DNA from: Batillaria attramentaria
Taxonomy: Eukaryota; Mollusca; Gastropoda; Batillariidae
DNA length: 64,000 bases
Direction of reading: 5' to 3'
Assembly: GCA_018292915.2 (NCBI GenBank)
Contig: JACVVK020000455.1
Span: forward strand, 353,501 to 417,500
Shown here: positions 33,400-45,283 of the stretch, piece by piece
How the letters are laid out: the number at the start of each line of letters is the position of its first letter
How positions within the stretch are numbered: position 1 is the first letter of the stretch
Position numbers and translations under genes: made by a program
Notes under the pieces: model-generated
Database searches by the model: none
The model's input: the letters and a program-made list of their open reading frames with translations, nothing else
What the model was told of the DNA's origin: nothing

Positions 33400-36092
33400 T
33401 GCGCATTATAGCACAGAATCAGTGCTTACAAACAAAAGCCTACCGCTGATACAGCAGTCCAGTTTAATCTCCCATTGTTCAACTCTCACCTCCAGGCATC
33501 ATCAGATGACTCAAGTTTTGCAAAAGGTGGTGGTGATGACACCAGAACGGCCTTTACCTCGACTGTCACCTGCCCCACATGTCGCACAGTCACCCCAGTG
33601 CCACCTGGTGGTGTCAACCATTTTCAGGTAAATATTTCAGTTGTTGCAGCCCTGTGTGCAGCATTATGCTATTATTTTCAAAGTAGTAGAGTCAATTTGG
33701 TTTGCATAATATCCAGACTGGTTTTATCTTGTGAGAAGGTTGATGTAAATGAATCCATCTTTTGAGTCAAAATGCAGCAAATGTGTTTGACCAGTAGCAG
33801 TTTAATTTCATTCATTAGTCTGTCTCACATTTGTAGAAATGAAATTACCTAGGACAGTACATGTAACACTTCTGCTACAGGTCTGAGTGACAAAAACATC
33901 ATGTGAGTGATTACTTTAGGGCCTGGTTGCAGGAGATGTGCAAGGGCATTCACTCTTCACACCATGTATTTATAGAACCATACATGGGTTACTTCCCTTA
34001 GACCACAGCTTCGCTTGATCTCCACCATTATCCGTCACTTCTTTTTCCTCTCTTTTTGTCTCCTGATTGACACATCATTATTACAAACTGAAGTATGTCA
34101 ATATAGATAGCAATAGAAAGCTTACCCAGTATTTAACATTAAAAATAATTATTCAAATCAAGTATCACTTCTTTTCAGTCAAACTTCTATGTGGACGATG
34201 GCTCAATCACATTCCCAGAACCCAAACTCCCGGCTGCTTCATCTTCCACTACTATGGCAACAGAGCAAGATGTCCCTGAAGAAGATGAACTCCAGCAGAA
34301 GGTCAACGACCAGGTCAAGGTCGTGGAGAAAGTCCTGGCCAAACTGGGTGAAGAAGAAGAGGAGTTGGCGCGACAAAGGCAAGCCATGGATCAAGAGATA
34401 CAGACGCGCTATGCTGCAGGGTTGCGTCACATGGCAGATGCTCGGGACGAGTGTCTGATGTCCTTGAAGGACGCAGCGCAGGCAGTGCAGGACAAAATAG
34501 AGACAGAGAAGATGCTTGCGCAAATGTTGCTGAGCAACCTTTCACACACGAGGGAAGAAGGCCAGAGGATTTCAACATCACCGGCAACAGCCCAGTCTGG
34601 CTTGCTCACTGATGCTGCTTTCCGTCACTACCAGCAGCTCGCTGTCAAGAGCGAGGAGAAAGCTTTCTTCTCTTACAGCTCGGATGACAGCATCACACAG
34701 ACTCTTCGTGACACGTTCAAACAGTTTATGGGCACTGTGGCAGCCTTTGGCCAGGCCTCACCATTGGCTGTCACCACGAGCAAGCCTCCTGAAGGTGTAG
34801 AGGCAGATTACGTGGAACTGCTCAGCAGTGCCAACCTTCGTCATGACGTGACGAGGCTGCAACAGGATATGGCTAGGCTTCAGGCAGAAAATGCACGTCT
34901 GCAAGAAACCATTTCAGCAACCCAGAGAGAAAACCTTGGCACCAAAACAGCCGTTGAGAAGGAGATGAGAAGTCTGCAGGATGCATTGTCTTCACTGCAA
35001 GAAAAGTTTGTGCTGCAGAGTCAGTTGGAGCCATCTCAAAAGTCTCTCAGTGCACTGCAGCAGGAATTGGGCACACTACAAAAATCACTAGGTAATACTG
35101 ACTACAATCGTTCATTATTATCAGACTTTTTTTTTCAAACAATATTGTAATCATTTTGGAAGCTTCAGTGAATTGGTTTAATTGCTAGCGAATATAGTGA
35201 GTCAGTTATATATCACATTTTCCAGACTTTAGTTTACCAGTACGTCCACTTTCACTAAATGACTTCACATTCACATTCTGCACATTGTATACGACATAGA
35301 AAGTTGGATAGAGTTTGCAGTGAAGAGGTTTGTGGTGTAGGATTTAGTATTTTGGCTTTAATTTAGTTGAATAAATGTAATTACAACTGGCAGTTTATCA
35401 GTCAAAATCAACACACTCATGTGGTGTATTTTCCATAATGTGGGGCACCTCATTGTGAAAACCCTATTTCAACCTTTACTATGTTTAGCAAGAACAAGAT
35501 CATTCTTTAGTGCAGCCACTTTGACACTGGTAAACTCAGTGGTGAATTCTTCCCGAATTCACACAATCGTTCAAAACACAGGGTTAATTTATGATCTGTC
35601 TTTACTGTGTCAGTTTTTCATTTTAGTTTTGTTTATGTATTGACTGGTCTATTTACAGTACTTCTTCATTTTTCAGCTACATCCAGACCTCAAGTTGCAT
35701 TTCATGCAAAAATGGAGGGCAACGGAGGAGTAACTGCACAAACGAAGGAACCTCTTGTCCTTTCTGAAATCATCACAAATGTTGGAGGAGGATATGATCC
35801 AAAGACAGGCATTTTTACGGTGCCATTGTCTGGCCTTTACATATTTCTTTGCTCTGCAAATGCTTTACAGGAGGGTAGATCCACTAGATTCACCATCAGT
35901 GTTGATGGTAAGGATCTGGGCTTGGCACGTTCAAAAGACTGGATTTCCTGCTCAGGTTTTGCTGCTGTAAAAGTCAGTGCCAGTCAGCAAGTTTGGATGC
36001 AGACATCGGCACCTACATTTCAAGATAAATTCACGTACAATGGCGAGGGATTCACGTATTTCACTGGCATACTTATCCAGTCTGATCTGTAA
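32444..36092 (+). CDS. RING-coiled-coil-C1q protein, TRIM-like (4 exons)
   Basis: Exons 32444-32596, 33496-33627, 34179-35091 and 35677-36092 join to 1614 nt, 537 residues. The start has a good context (AAGATGG) with an in-frame TAA at 32420. A C3HC4 RING uses Cys16, 19, 33, His35, Cys38, 41, 77 and 80, with a long spacer between Cys41 and Cys77. The GGVNHFQSNFYV segment after it is typical of TRIM proteins. No B-box is visible. Coiled-coil-like stretches are at about 131-215 and 311-399. Residues about 403-537 form a C1q domain ([39 protein letters not shown]). With no signal peptide or collagen stretch it should be intracellular. Inferred role: an E3 ubiquitin ligase that oligomerises by its coiled coil and recognises a partner through C1q. 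No clear AATAAA was found nearby downstream. Confidence 0.9.
33078..33397. repeat. CA and GT microsatellites in RING-C1q intron 1
   Basis: CA/GCAC at 33,078-33,207 and (GT)n at 33,342-33,397, about 140 bp apart and complementary in strand. Confidence 0.95.
33496..33627 (+). CDS. RING-C1q gene exon 2: second RING half
   Basis: Residues 52-95. The acceptor is CACCTCCAG and the donor TTTCAG|GTAAAT. It has an Asp/Gly/Ser-rich loop and then CPTC, which completes the RING, and the [10 protein letters not shown] exit. The RING finger is split by an intron. Confidence 0.92.
34179..35091 (+). CDS. RING-C1q gene exon 3: coiled-coil region
   Basis: Residues 96-399. The acceptor is TCTTTTCAG and the donor CTAG|GTAATA, phase 1. 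Two Glu/Lys/Gln/Leu-rich helical stretches flank a middle region (about 240-310) that is less regular. No Cys/His pairs of a B-box occur. Confidence 0.92.
35677..36092 (+). CDS. RING-C1q gene exon 4: C1q domain and stop
   Basis: The acceptor is CATTTTTCAG, phase 1 in, and the TAA is at 36090-36092. A single exon encodes the entire C1q jelly-roll, with aromatic landmarks F-x-A near the start and the closing F-x-G-x-L-I pattern. The domain being one exon fits acquisition by exon shuffling. Confidence 0.93.
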
Positions 36093-36356
36093 ATGGTCAG
36101 GTAGTTCTTGTCTACACGCGAAGTAGACGCGGAGAGTATGCAGATTATATATTGACGATAGGCCCCTTGAGGGCTGGAGCTTACATGGGACGTGACACAT
36201 GCCACCTTGAAACTCGGTTTAGGTGCAGTTGCTTCCCCTGCAACGTTACGTTTCCGCCTTTATCAAAGGTGGAGCCGGGCGTTTCGAGTGACCCGGCGTT
36301 GGGACCGGGATGAAAAGGTCTCATCTTGATGGTATGAAGCTTCGTATAGACCTTTA

Positions 36357-36408
36357 ATGCGTCCTCCCACCCCACCCCCCACCCCCCACACCCACCCCCT
36401 CCCGCTCA

Positions 36409-36478
<70 letters not shown>

Positions 36479-36990
36479 GCAGGCGACGGGGAAAAGACAT
36501 GCCAGCCTCTACTCCGTATCAGTGGGCATGGTTAATTATGCAGATGGTTTCCGTACACTTACACTGTCTCTGGATTCGGCAAAAACCTATAAGTATCATT
36601 TAAATCTGTAAATTATGATGATTTTGTTTTTTTGTTACGTGCGTGTGTCTTTACTTTTTCACACATATCAGAGGTATTGTACAGCATAATTATGTAGATC
36701 CCTGTGGAGATGATTGTATCTAATGCTATGATGTTAGTCGTGTAATGAAGGCATTTTGTTTTCAGTACTTGAATATTAATTACGAGCGTTATTGTACGTC
36801 TGCAGTCACATGTATGCCAAGCAGATTACATAGCAGATGAAACTGCTGGCTCCGAAGTGGAGGATAACATACCGAGGATCTCAGGTGTGGCTTGTCGAGT
36901 GACGGTTTGCAAAAGACACCATTTCATTTGCAGTATGGGGCTCTCCACGGGGCAAACGCGCGCGCGCACACACACGCACGCGCACGCACG

Positions 36991-37060
<70 letters not shown>

Positions 37061-37236
37061 ACAATGACGCTGTGGGGTTTTTTGTTTGTTTCTTTGTTTG
37101 TTTGTGTTCGATAAGATCATGGACGTCTGATTGTCGGTACAACTGAATAATTTGATAGTTACGATGTGATTGTGTTTTTGGTTTGTTTTGTGTTTAGTTT
37201 AAATATATTACTTTCACTTGTGTGGTAAATCGTCAT

Positions 37237-37277
<41 letters not shown>

Positions 37278-37490
37278 GTGTGTGTGTGTGTGTGTCCTTT
37301 TTTTTTTTTTTTTTTGGGGGGGGGGGAGGGAGGAGACAGAGAAAGAGATAAAGAAGCAACGAAATAACTTTATTTGACAAAGGGAAAATAATTCGCCTTT
37401 TATTTTAGTCAGTAAAAAGTCAGTTCAAGTTCAATGAGCCGTTGATGACTACCGAATATTATGAACATCAGAAAATACGTAAAGCACGTT

Positions 37491-37553
<63 letters not shown>

Positions 37554-37560
37554 CCGTGAA
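36357..37560. repeat. Cluster of CA/GT tracts downstream of the RING-C1q gene
   Basis: CA at 36,411-36,474, CG/CA at 36,958-37,060, GT at 37,238-37,294 followed by T20/G11, and CA at 37,493-37,552. The sequence between them shows no gene apart from the weak orphan exon. Confidence 0.93.
36483..36611 (+). CDS. Possible orphan terminal exon, 42 residues
   Basis: An acceptor-like CACCCTGCAG follows a long CA tract. It opens a frame of 42 codons ending in TAA with no low-complexity sequence (contains NYADGFRTLTLSLDSAK). It might be an alternative 3' exon of the RING-C1q gene or chance. No homologue is recognised. Confidence 0.2.
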   Translation, partial: ATGKRHASLYSVSVGMVNYADGFRTLTLSLDSAKTYKYHLNL

Positions 37561-38084
37561 AGACATCAGAGAAAAGCGATGCTGGCTGCACTGTGTATAT
37601 CCTGACTGGCGATGACAGCTTGTGTCACCAGGGAGCGCTAAAAACCGTCACGTGATAGCATTCCCAGCATCCCCACACTCCACCAACTGCAGCCAGATAG
37701 CAACTGTTTCTCCTCGGGGTGTATTCTTTGAAAATTGCAACCGGCTGCCGCACGCCCCTCTTTCTGAAGGTTCACATGAAATGCCATACCTCACGAACAC
37801 TCTTTCTTTCTTTCTTTTTTTTTTTTTTTTTTTAGACGAGTTTTTTTCGTGGTGCACCGAGTCCTTTCTGTGGGAACGGCGCTATATAATGTAAAAACCA
37901 TTTATCATCATCATCATCATCATCATCATCACTAATTAATGCTTTCCGGCCATGCGGCGTGGAGGATTCAGGCTTCTGGATAGTCTGTGTAGTTTTCGTA
38001 TGACCAAGGACATTGCAAGATTCAAACTCTGCGGCTCAGGATCAGTGTTCAAGTTCGAAAGATTCAGTTGCCGGAAAGGGGAAC

Positions 38085-38230
38085 TGGGATGAGCCTAGCG
38101 GTAGAGTGTTGACTGAACTTTCAGTTCCGTGGGTCCGACTGAGGCAAAGTATTTGTGCTGGTCCTTTCAAAGTTGCCCCGTCTTTGATGTCGCGATATGT
38201 GGTGGAAAAAAGAGGTTAAACAACACCCGC
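38085..38230 (+). mobile_element. tRNA-Arg-type SINE, diverged
   Basis: GGTAGAGTGTTGACTGAAC, AAGTATTTGTGCTGG, TTGCCCCGTCTTTGATGTC and GTGGTGGAAAA...GGTTAAAC are recognisable. Confidence 0.75.
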
Positions 38231-38810
38231 CGCCGTTTTTTGCGACTTTGTGGTTTCTAATATGAGAGAAATGCGATTTTCTTTGAGCCTACCGTCTGAA
38301 CAGACTCAGTGGGACTAGACAAAGCTTCTTAAAATAGCCCGGCACCAAGCAGCGCCGTCTAGCTGGTACTCATATGATCCGCAACCAAATAACGTCGTCT
38401 GCGCGGTATGCTTCTGCAACTAATAGGAATATGCCGGCCAGGGTCGCCACAGTGGTCTCAGATCAGTGCTATAGTGTGACCCAGGTGATTGATTCTGATG
38501 TGAAGAGTCCGAGCAATGCATTTGATGGAATGTTTTCCACAATCTGTTGTATGCCTGTCATGCACATTGAGACTTTAAACCCCCGACCAAACAATCGCTA
38601 ATTCCCACGTACCAACCACGCATCAACTTCTTCTCAGCTCCTCAAGGTTTTTTTTCCCTACCGTTTTCGTGACGTACCTACGTAAAAGCATTGGCAGACG
38701 CCTATCCAAGTATCTTGATCCAACCAGAAGTGAATTCTTGGCGAAAGCTAATTGGCCATTTAGCACGTTTGACTGCGTGCCGACACGTCAGCTCGCATAG
38801 CACGCCGGGA

Positions 38811-38974
38811 TATAAATTGGCGTCACCCGTTCAACCGCTCTTCTAGCTGCTACTCACTCTGTTGAGTCGCCGGCGGCTCGGTTTTCTCGCTGGTTAGTGA
38901 TAAAGTCACGGCCGGCAATGGCTCTACAGGTGTCTGTGTGGCTGCCGTTAATTTGCCTTCAGGATCTTAACTAG
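38811..38974 (+). promoter_or_regulatory. Candidate TATA promoter with short leader ORF
   Basis: TATAAATT at 38811 is followed about 100 bp later by ATG (38918). The reading MALQVSVWLPLICLQDLN looks like the start of a signal peptide, with possible donors (CAG|GTGTCT after codon 4). No downstream exon could be tied to it, so it may be chance. Confidence 0.25.
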
Positions 38975-39113
38975 TGCCATGCTAAAATGGTTGGCCAGCT
39001 GCAGTTTGAATGATTTTATCTTCTTTTTTTTTTCCTTTGTGGCCAGTTTTTCAATACCAGTCTGCATGTATGCAAGTCGATCATAGCCGGTGTAACAGGC
39101 CGGAGTATACCCC

Positions 39114-39147
39114 AGGCTACTTTATACCCGAGGGTATAAAGTAGCCT
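39114..39147. repeat. Palindrome beside the 32-bp minisatellite
   Basis: AGGCTACTTTATACCC and its exact reverse complement are separated by GA. Confidence 0.9.
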
Positions 39148-39204
39148 AGGCCGGTTCACCCCCCTGGGTCAGTATAGATCAGCCCAGGCCGGATTCAGAG
39201 TACA

Positions 39205-39425
39205 CCCCGGGGTATAGTCTGGGCTAGGCCAGTTTATACGGGGGGATAGTCTGGGCTAGGCCAGTTTATACGGGAGGATAGTCTGGGCTAGGCCAGTTTA
39301 TACGGGAGGATAGTCTGGGCTAGGCCAGTTTATACGGGAGGATAGTCTGGGCTAGGCCAGTTTATACGGGGGGATAGTCTGGGCTACGCCAGTTTATACG
39401 GGGGTATACTCCAGGCGGGGTATAA
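39205..39425. repeat. 32-bp minisatellite
   Basis: Six to seven units of GATAGTCTGGGCTAGGCCAG plus TTTATACGGGAG, period 32 (for example 39245 and 39277). The preceding 39,100-39,205 has decayed related words. Confidence 0.92.
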
Positions 39426-39429
39426 TCTG

Positions 39430-39894
39430 GACTGCTACACCGGTTTGTGTCAGTAGGCGTATTATTTGCATTACCGATGTAGGTATTACAATCCGGCTGA
39501 ACTGATACCGCAAAACATGGGATACTCATGCAAGAATGTTGAGATTATAACGTGATCAGCATTACAAAACAGGCAAAACTGACATGATTGTTTATAGCTG
39601 AATATTTACTGAGGCATCTTTTACAAAAAAAACTTGAACTTTCTTGGCCACGCCGGCAGTGATCCAAGTTGAGTTCTGCTTGTCGTCGACATCGTTGTCT
39701 TCGATGAATGCTTTGAAAGAAGGAAAGAGAAAATACTAGCTGACAAGTCTAATGATAGAATCCCCCGCGACCCCCCCCCCCCCCCACACACACACACGCA
39801 CACACAAACTCACATCGCCATTCTGGTTGTATTGTACTGGACTTGAAACAACAAAAACAACAAAATTAATACGCACATCCACACCCACCCACCC

Positions 39895-39934
<40 letters not shown>

Positions 39935-40940
39935 CCTTTTGTCTGACAAACTAAATGCCAGCATGAAACGGATTGGGTTGAACAAGAACAGAGAACGACA
40001 GAGAGAGAGAGACTGCGAGAACTGGCAACAGGGAATTTTCTTCCCTCGCGCAAAAGTAATTTGATGGTGTGTTTAGATTGTAAGGACGTTTGCGTTGAGC
40101 AGTCCAATGTATCGGCAGCCCGTATCGCACTTATCTTCTTTCTGCCGACACTCCGTTTGGGAAGAAAGCCGTTACAGAAGTGGGGGAAAAAATATACACG
40201 ACGCCAAACAAAACATTTTCTGGAATGCCAAAGCACAGCCGGCAAAAAAAAGGACGAAGAGGGATGGGAGGGACTTTGGCAGTTTAGGTTTCGGGATGGG
40301 GGTGGGGGGAGGTTGCGTGTGGAGTGTGTGTGTGTGTGTTGGTTTGGGGGGGGGGGCAATTGGGTATGGATGGAAGCTGGTAGCTACAAGAGCAGATGAA
40401 AGTGAAAACATGAGCAGAAAACGGTTTTCTCAGTTACAAATTAAGTCAGTGCTCCATTCACAAACCGAAGTTTCAAGTCTTCGATCACTACGTCGGTGTA
40501 ACACGCGGGACTGATCATAGTACTTCCTAGCGTGAAATGCCCAGGGCCCAAGCAGCTTGAGGCTAGAAGTGCCCAATGGTCTTGAGGCTAGAAGTGCCCC
40601 GAGTCAATGCAGCTGAGGCCAGGTTGTTGAAGGCATTGGGATTTGTACTGTCTCAAACTGCTGGCGTTTGCTGTAGATTTGTCACTGTGACCACAAGACC
40701 TACATCGCTAAGTGTCACGGCCTTCCTTCATTCGTCAAAGAGCCTTTGGTACGAGAAAGGACTTGCCCCGGGATCAAACGAGCCGAGGGGTGTAATTGGC
40801 TTATTATAAAAAAGTTATACAAATAGATAGGTGGACTCCGCTTCGTACCATCTGTATACTCAGTCACAATGACGTCTGTCAATGCAGCGAATATAAATGA
40901 ATGAATAGAAATGCAGGAGGTCTCAAAATGCCTACATATT
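39430..40940. other. Non-coding stretch
   Basis: C-run and CA tracts at 39,771-39,933 and a G-rich stretch at 40,289-40,356. No gene recognised on either strand. Confidence 0.5.
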
Positions 40941-41400
40941 GTCGGCGAGCCGGGGTGGTCGAATGGTAGAGCGTTGGACTTCTAATGCTTAGGTCGTGAG
41001 TTCGATCCCGGCTGGGGCCAAATATTTGTGCTAGCTTTTTCATCGTTACCCCGTCTTCGATATCACCCTATGTGGTGGAAAAGGGCGTTAAACCCCCTAA
41101 CACCCACCCCACCCACGCCCACATATTGTCACCCCTGAAAATGCTTCAATCTAGAAACAAACATTACCATGCGGCACAGACCATTCAAGGGCACGCACTG
41201 ACCTGACAGGAGTTTAAAACAGTTTGAATGTCTCCTTTCCGGTTAGGCCTCACTTGAATAATGCTCGTCTACTTTCTGTTTTAGGCCTGAAAGGCCGGCG
41301 TCACCTCTGCATCTCTTCTGTACAAAAAATCCCCGCTTCACTGGCAGCTTGACTCCCGTTGCAATCCCCTGGCATGCACCTTGCCATACGAAATCCAAAA
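40920..41400. repeat. Dispersed repeat, copy 2 (carries a SINE)
   Basis: Same repeat as 18,437-18,775 with shared words CACCCCTGAAAATGCTTCA and TTTGAATGTCTCCTTTCCG. Interrupted by the SINE at 40,944-41,120. Confidence 0.8.
40944..41120 (+). mobile_element. tRNA-Arg-type SINE inserted in an older repeat
   Basis: Full copy flanked by the perfect 10-bp duplication ACATATTGTC (40934-40943, 41121-41130). A related repeat without the insertion is present at about 18,437-18,775. Confidence 0.93.
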
Positions 41401-42579
41401 AGCACAAAAATCACGCTTTTTTGTGACTACAAAAATCCTTACAAACTGGCACACTCGCCAAACAGGGCAAGGGCAACTTTTTTGGATTTTGATCCCAACA
41501 GTTTACAAGGATGGGTGGGTGGGTGCCGGGTTTGGGAGTTTAACCCAACAGTTTACAAAGATTGAATGTCGATTCGACTCCAAGGAAAACGAAGTGGTAT
41601 GTGCTCGTTGCGCTTCTCTTGACTGAAACGCCGGACATTTCAGAATTAAATGAAATGCATCGCCTGTTGCACACACGTCACATTTTCTGCACAGTCGCTG
41701 TTCTCTGGGTATGCCTCACAGTCCCCGTTGTCTCGTGCAGTGTTACTCAATTCCCATGCACTCTTGGAAGTGAAGCAGGGAGTTAAAACTGAGACAGACG
41801 CCAGAGAAACAAACAGGACAGAAACGCAATGCAGGCGCTAATAAATTACCGTGGTTGTTTTGAAATGCACTGACAACCGTTTTTCTCGCCGCATTATCGG
41901 CAGGATCTGTTTGGCTTCACTGAGACGCGGCCAGAGCAGGAACTGGGAACTACGGGTCTGATGCATGAAAAGAGACTAGGCTAAAGTCTATAATCTCAGA
42001 CTAAAGCCTGCTCTTAACTGGGCACAGCGCGCGAAACACACACGTACACATCACAGTCGTTGCGCTCGGTGTGTCTACTAACTACAAAACTGAACACAGT
42101 TGTGCTCGGTGACAAACCGGTTGAAGATGCACTGTCCGCCATGCACGGTTTGCACGCCGAGTGGCGTAATACAGCCAATCAGAATCTGTTGTGGAAACCA
42201 CAGTCACAGCTGTGGCTATCTGAAATCCAGATTGCTGTGATCACACCACAGCGGCGAAAACCCCCAAAATCACAACTGTGTCACAACTGTGGACAGCACT
42301 GTGGCGCTCCGCAGTGTCCAGCTAAGAGCCGGCTTTAGCTCTAGCGTCAAACTTATTACGTCGGGACTATCATCGTCATCAGTAATTATATCATCCGTCA
42401 GTCCCATCATTGTTTACAACATCATTGTTGTAAACTTGCTAAAGTCTCCGTGTAACATCCGTTTAGTCTCAACTTGGTCGGGCTAGTCTCGGACTTACGT
42501 CCTAGTCCGTTACGTCTGCATACATGCAGACCCATGTTTTTCCCACCGCTGTGCAAGACTACAGGCACCCGTATAGGAT

Positions 42580-42618
42580 AGTAGTAGTAATAATAATAAT
42601 AATAATTAATGATGCTGC

Positions 42619-42659
<41 letters not shown>

Positions 42660-43000
42660 ATAAATGTGTATTGTGCGGGCGCTTTGCCCAGTTTCTTGAA
42701 CTGGCTCAAAGCGCCGCGAACTGAACCCAACACGCACACTCACGTGAATCGCACGCATTCCCTCACACACTGGACACGAACACGTTCAGTTACAATCACG
42801 TTTGTGCAATGGGTCAGCTCAGCAATTTAAGTTTCGGAATTTAGAATTACGTGGCCTGAACGTTTCCAAATCAGAGGGTGAGGAAGCCGGAGTACCCGGA
42901 GAGAAGCCCGACAATCGGCCCGAATGAACGGTGCAGCATCAGAAGGAAGAATTGTTTTCCCCGAGTGGGACTCGAAACTGACGCCTAGCAATGGTGGCGA
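42580..43000 (-). mobile_element. Second tRNA-derived SINE family, diverged
   Basis: Body well preserved, tRNA head decayed. The tail is a compound (ATT)n/(GCA)n/(TCA)n run on the plus strand at 42,585-42,661. Confidence 0.8.
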
Positions 43001-43085
43001 ATTGCATTGGTTGACCCTCTTTCGTCTTGAAATCACCCCTTTGTCCATGAAGTGACGTCATGAACGTACTGTGTTTGGCAAATAC

Positions 43086-43320
43086 ACAGCAAAGTACAAG
43101 TAAAAAGGTTTGTTTGTTTGTTTGTTTTGTTTTGATTTGTTTTTTGTTTGTTTTTTGTTTTGTTTTGTTTTGTTTTTTGTTGTTGGTTTTTGGTGTTTTT
43201 TGTTTTAGGTTTTTTGTTGTTGTTGGGGTTTTTTTTGTTTTTTTTGTTTGTTTGTTGTTTTTTTTTTGGGGGGGGGTTGTTGGTGGTTTTTGAGGTGTTG
43301 TTTTTTGTTTTTTTTTTTTA
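43086..43320. repeat. T/G-rich simple sequence
   Basis: About 235 bp of TTTG, TTTTG and T/G runs with almost no C. Long frames here are low complexity. Confidence 0.93.
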
Positions 43321-43889
43321 CTAAAAGCGGATGTAAGACTGATTCTCTTCCTGGAGTTTTGGCGTTTGTTTGACAAAACTTCAAAGTCACACAAATGTTT
43401 CCCCTTTGTCCTACTTAATCTCCACTGATTCCTCTTCAGTTCCTTCCACTCTCATGTTTTCCTTTTTTCTTCTCAGTAATTCCTGAAAACCAGACAAATC
43501 CCGAACATAAGGACTCCGGCTTCCGAACGAAAACGTACCGCAAGCAATTTCCTTGCGTCGTGCAAAACCAATAACAGATACCGGAAAAGTCGGACAAAAT
43601 GGCTGATGGTGCAAAAACTTCCTCATCGACTGCGCATGCGTGAAACACCGCGCCATTTCCCGGCCGTGGAAGATCTGCAAAAGTCAAGCGAACATTAATT
43701 GTGCAAGTCAACATGCAGAGAAAAGGGCGGGGGAAGAAAAAGAAATATCCTGTGGAGATGAAATCGTGTGCAGATGTCACGTCCTTCATCATAGGCAGTG
43801 GCATGAAGAACAGCAGGAAGGCTGAGACGCGGGCCCCGGCCTGTGTTAGTGGAAAATCAGGCTGAAGACAGTGAGGAAGACAATGAAGT

Positions 43890-43964
<75 letters not shown>

Positions 43965-45106
43965 CTTCAGTTGAAACGCCGCTATGACGTGAAGGTATAG
44001 TCACTGTTGATTGGGGGTATTGTTTGTTTGTTGTTTTGTTTGTTTGTTGTTGTTGGGTTGTTTTGTTTTGTTGTTGTTTTTTTGCTTTTTCAATAACGAC
44101 AAAATCCTACATTACACCTACCAAAAAATGTTCAGGTGTCATGATGCATACAATTCTCCCTACTGAGTGTGTGTCTCTTCTCAAAGTAGTCAGTGAAGAA
44201 TTTGCCCGTGTCAGAAATCAACTTAGTCCGGGACCTTCTGGTCTCGAGGCCAGCGCTCAACCTCCATACCTCCATGCGGAGTGTTGATACGACGTCGCAT
44301 GAGAAAATGCAATTTCTCGGCTCTTCTTGGTCGTACTCCTGTGTGGTCTGATTTCCTGTAGTGAAAGATCTACTGACCACGGGAGCAGATACATACATGC
44401 ATGGCTTTCCGGCAATGCCTGTGCCTTTACTGTTATGTGACCATGTGCAATTCAGCACCAGACAACGGGAGATGATGTAGATCACAGTCAAGAGGAGGGA
44501 TCCCTTTGTTTGACAGACAAGACTCTTTACGACTTCAACAGCAGTTCCAGAGCGCTGATGGTTTGTCAGGAATCGGCGCGTACATCAGACACACGAGCCA
44601 AGCGAGCAGGCGCGCACAGCGTCTGTGTCATCGACTGGCACTCTGACCCTGCACGTGCAGCACGCGATGGAGTGTTTTATCGGTCAAAAACTAGGTGAAG
44701 GAGCAGCACCATGTCAGTTTTGTTTGTGTGGGCGTGTATTATATTGGTCGATGCACTGACAGGCACCTGGAGATGGGTGATACTGATCGGTGATAGGGTT
44801 GGAGAGATGACAGCTGAGCCATCGGGTATCACCGAACAGTAGTTTTCGGTTAATGAGTCGCGTCAGCATGGCCTGTTTTTGTTTTGTAAACTTGTTATGT
44901 CTGCTACGACATGCTAACTGCGCTCTGATGTTGCGATGTCATGCAGATTTTGCCCTATTCATGAAGGTCTTGGCACGCACTTTCATTTCACAACTGAGTA
45001 ACTATATTATGTATATTACAGCCTATCAGTGGTCTGTCCATGCAGGTACGCCTGTTTTGCTGTGACTGATGAGTCAGTCTGAATGAGGAGTGAAGGAGCG
45101 GGCGAG

Positions 45107-45159
<53 letters not shown>

Positions 45160-45280
45160 CCGTGTCAGTCCTTGGTCATGTTTGAGAAGCAAGTGAACTG
45201 GTACACCACAACTGTGACCAACAAAGCCGGTAACAACATGCAACAAGGACAATATTCCTTGTCTTAATTGAACTTGATAT
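43320..45280. other. Non-coding stretch
   Basis: Contains (GT)n at 43,890-43,964 and the dispersed repeat at 45,005. Several frames of 60-120 codons exist but none resembles a known protein or has paired splice sites I could defend. Confidence 0.5.
45005..45160. repeat. Dispersed repeat with (GT)n/(GA)n, copy 2
   Basis: Matches 19,240-19,396 up to the GT tract, showing that the microsatellite travels with the repeat. Confidence 0.75.
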
Positions 45281-45283
45281 TCA

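Noticed and set aside
43411..43804. Minus-strand frames of 89-122 codons
   Set aside because: Two overlapping frames with no similarity I can recognise. Probably chance.
44132..44491. 119-codon minus-strand frame
   Set aside because: No recognisable motif, no flanking splice signals in matching phase, composition like random sequence.
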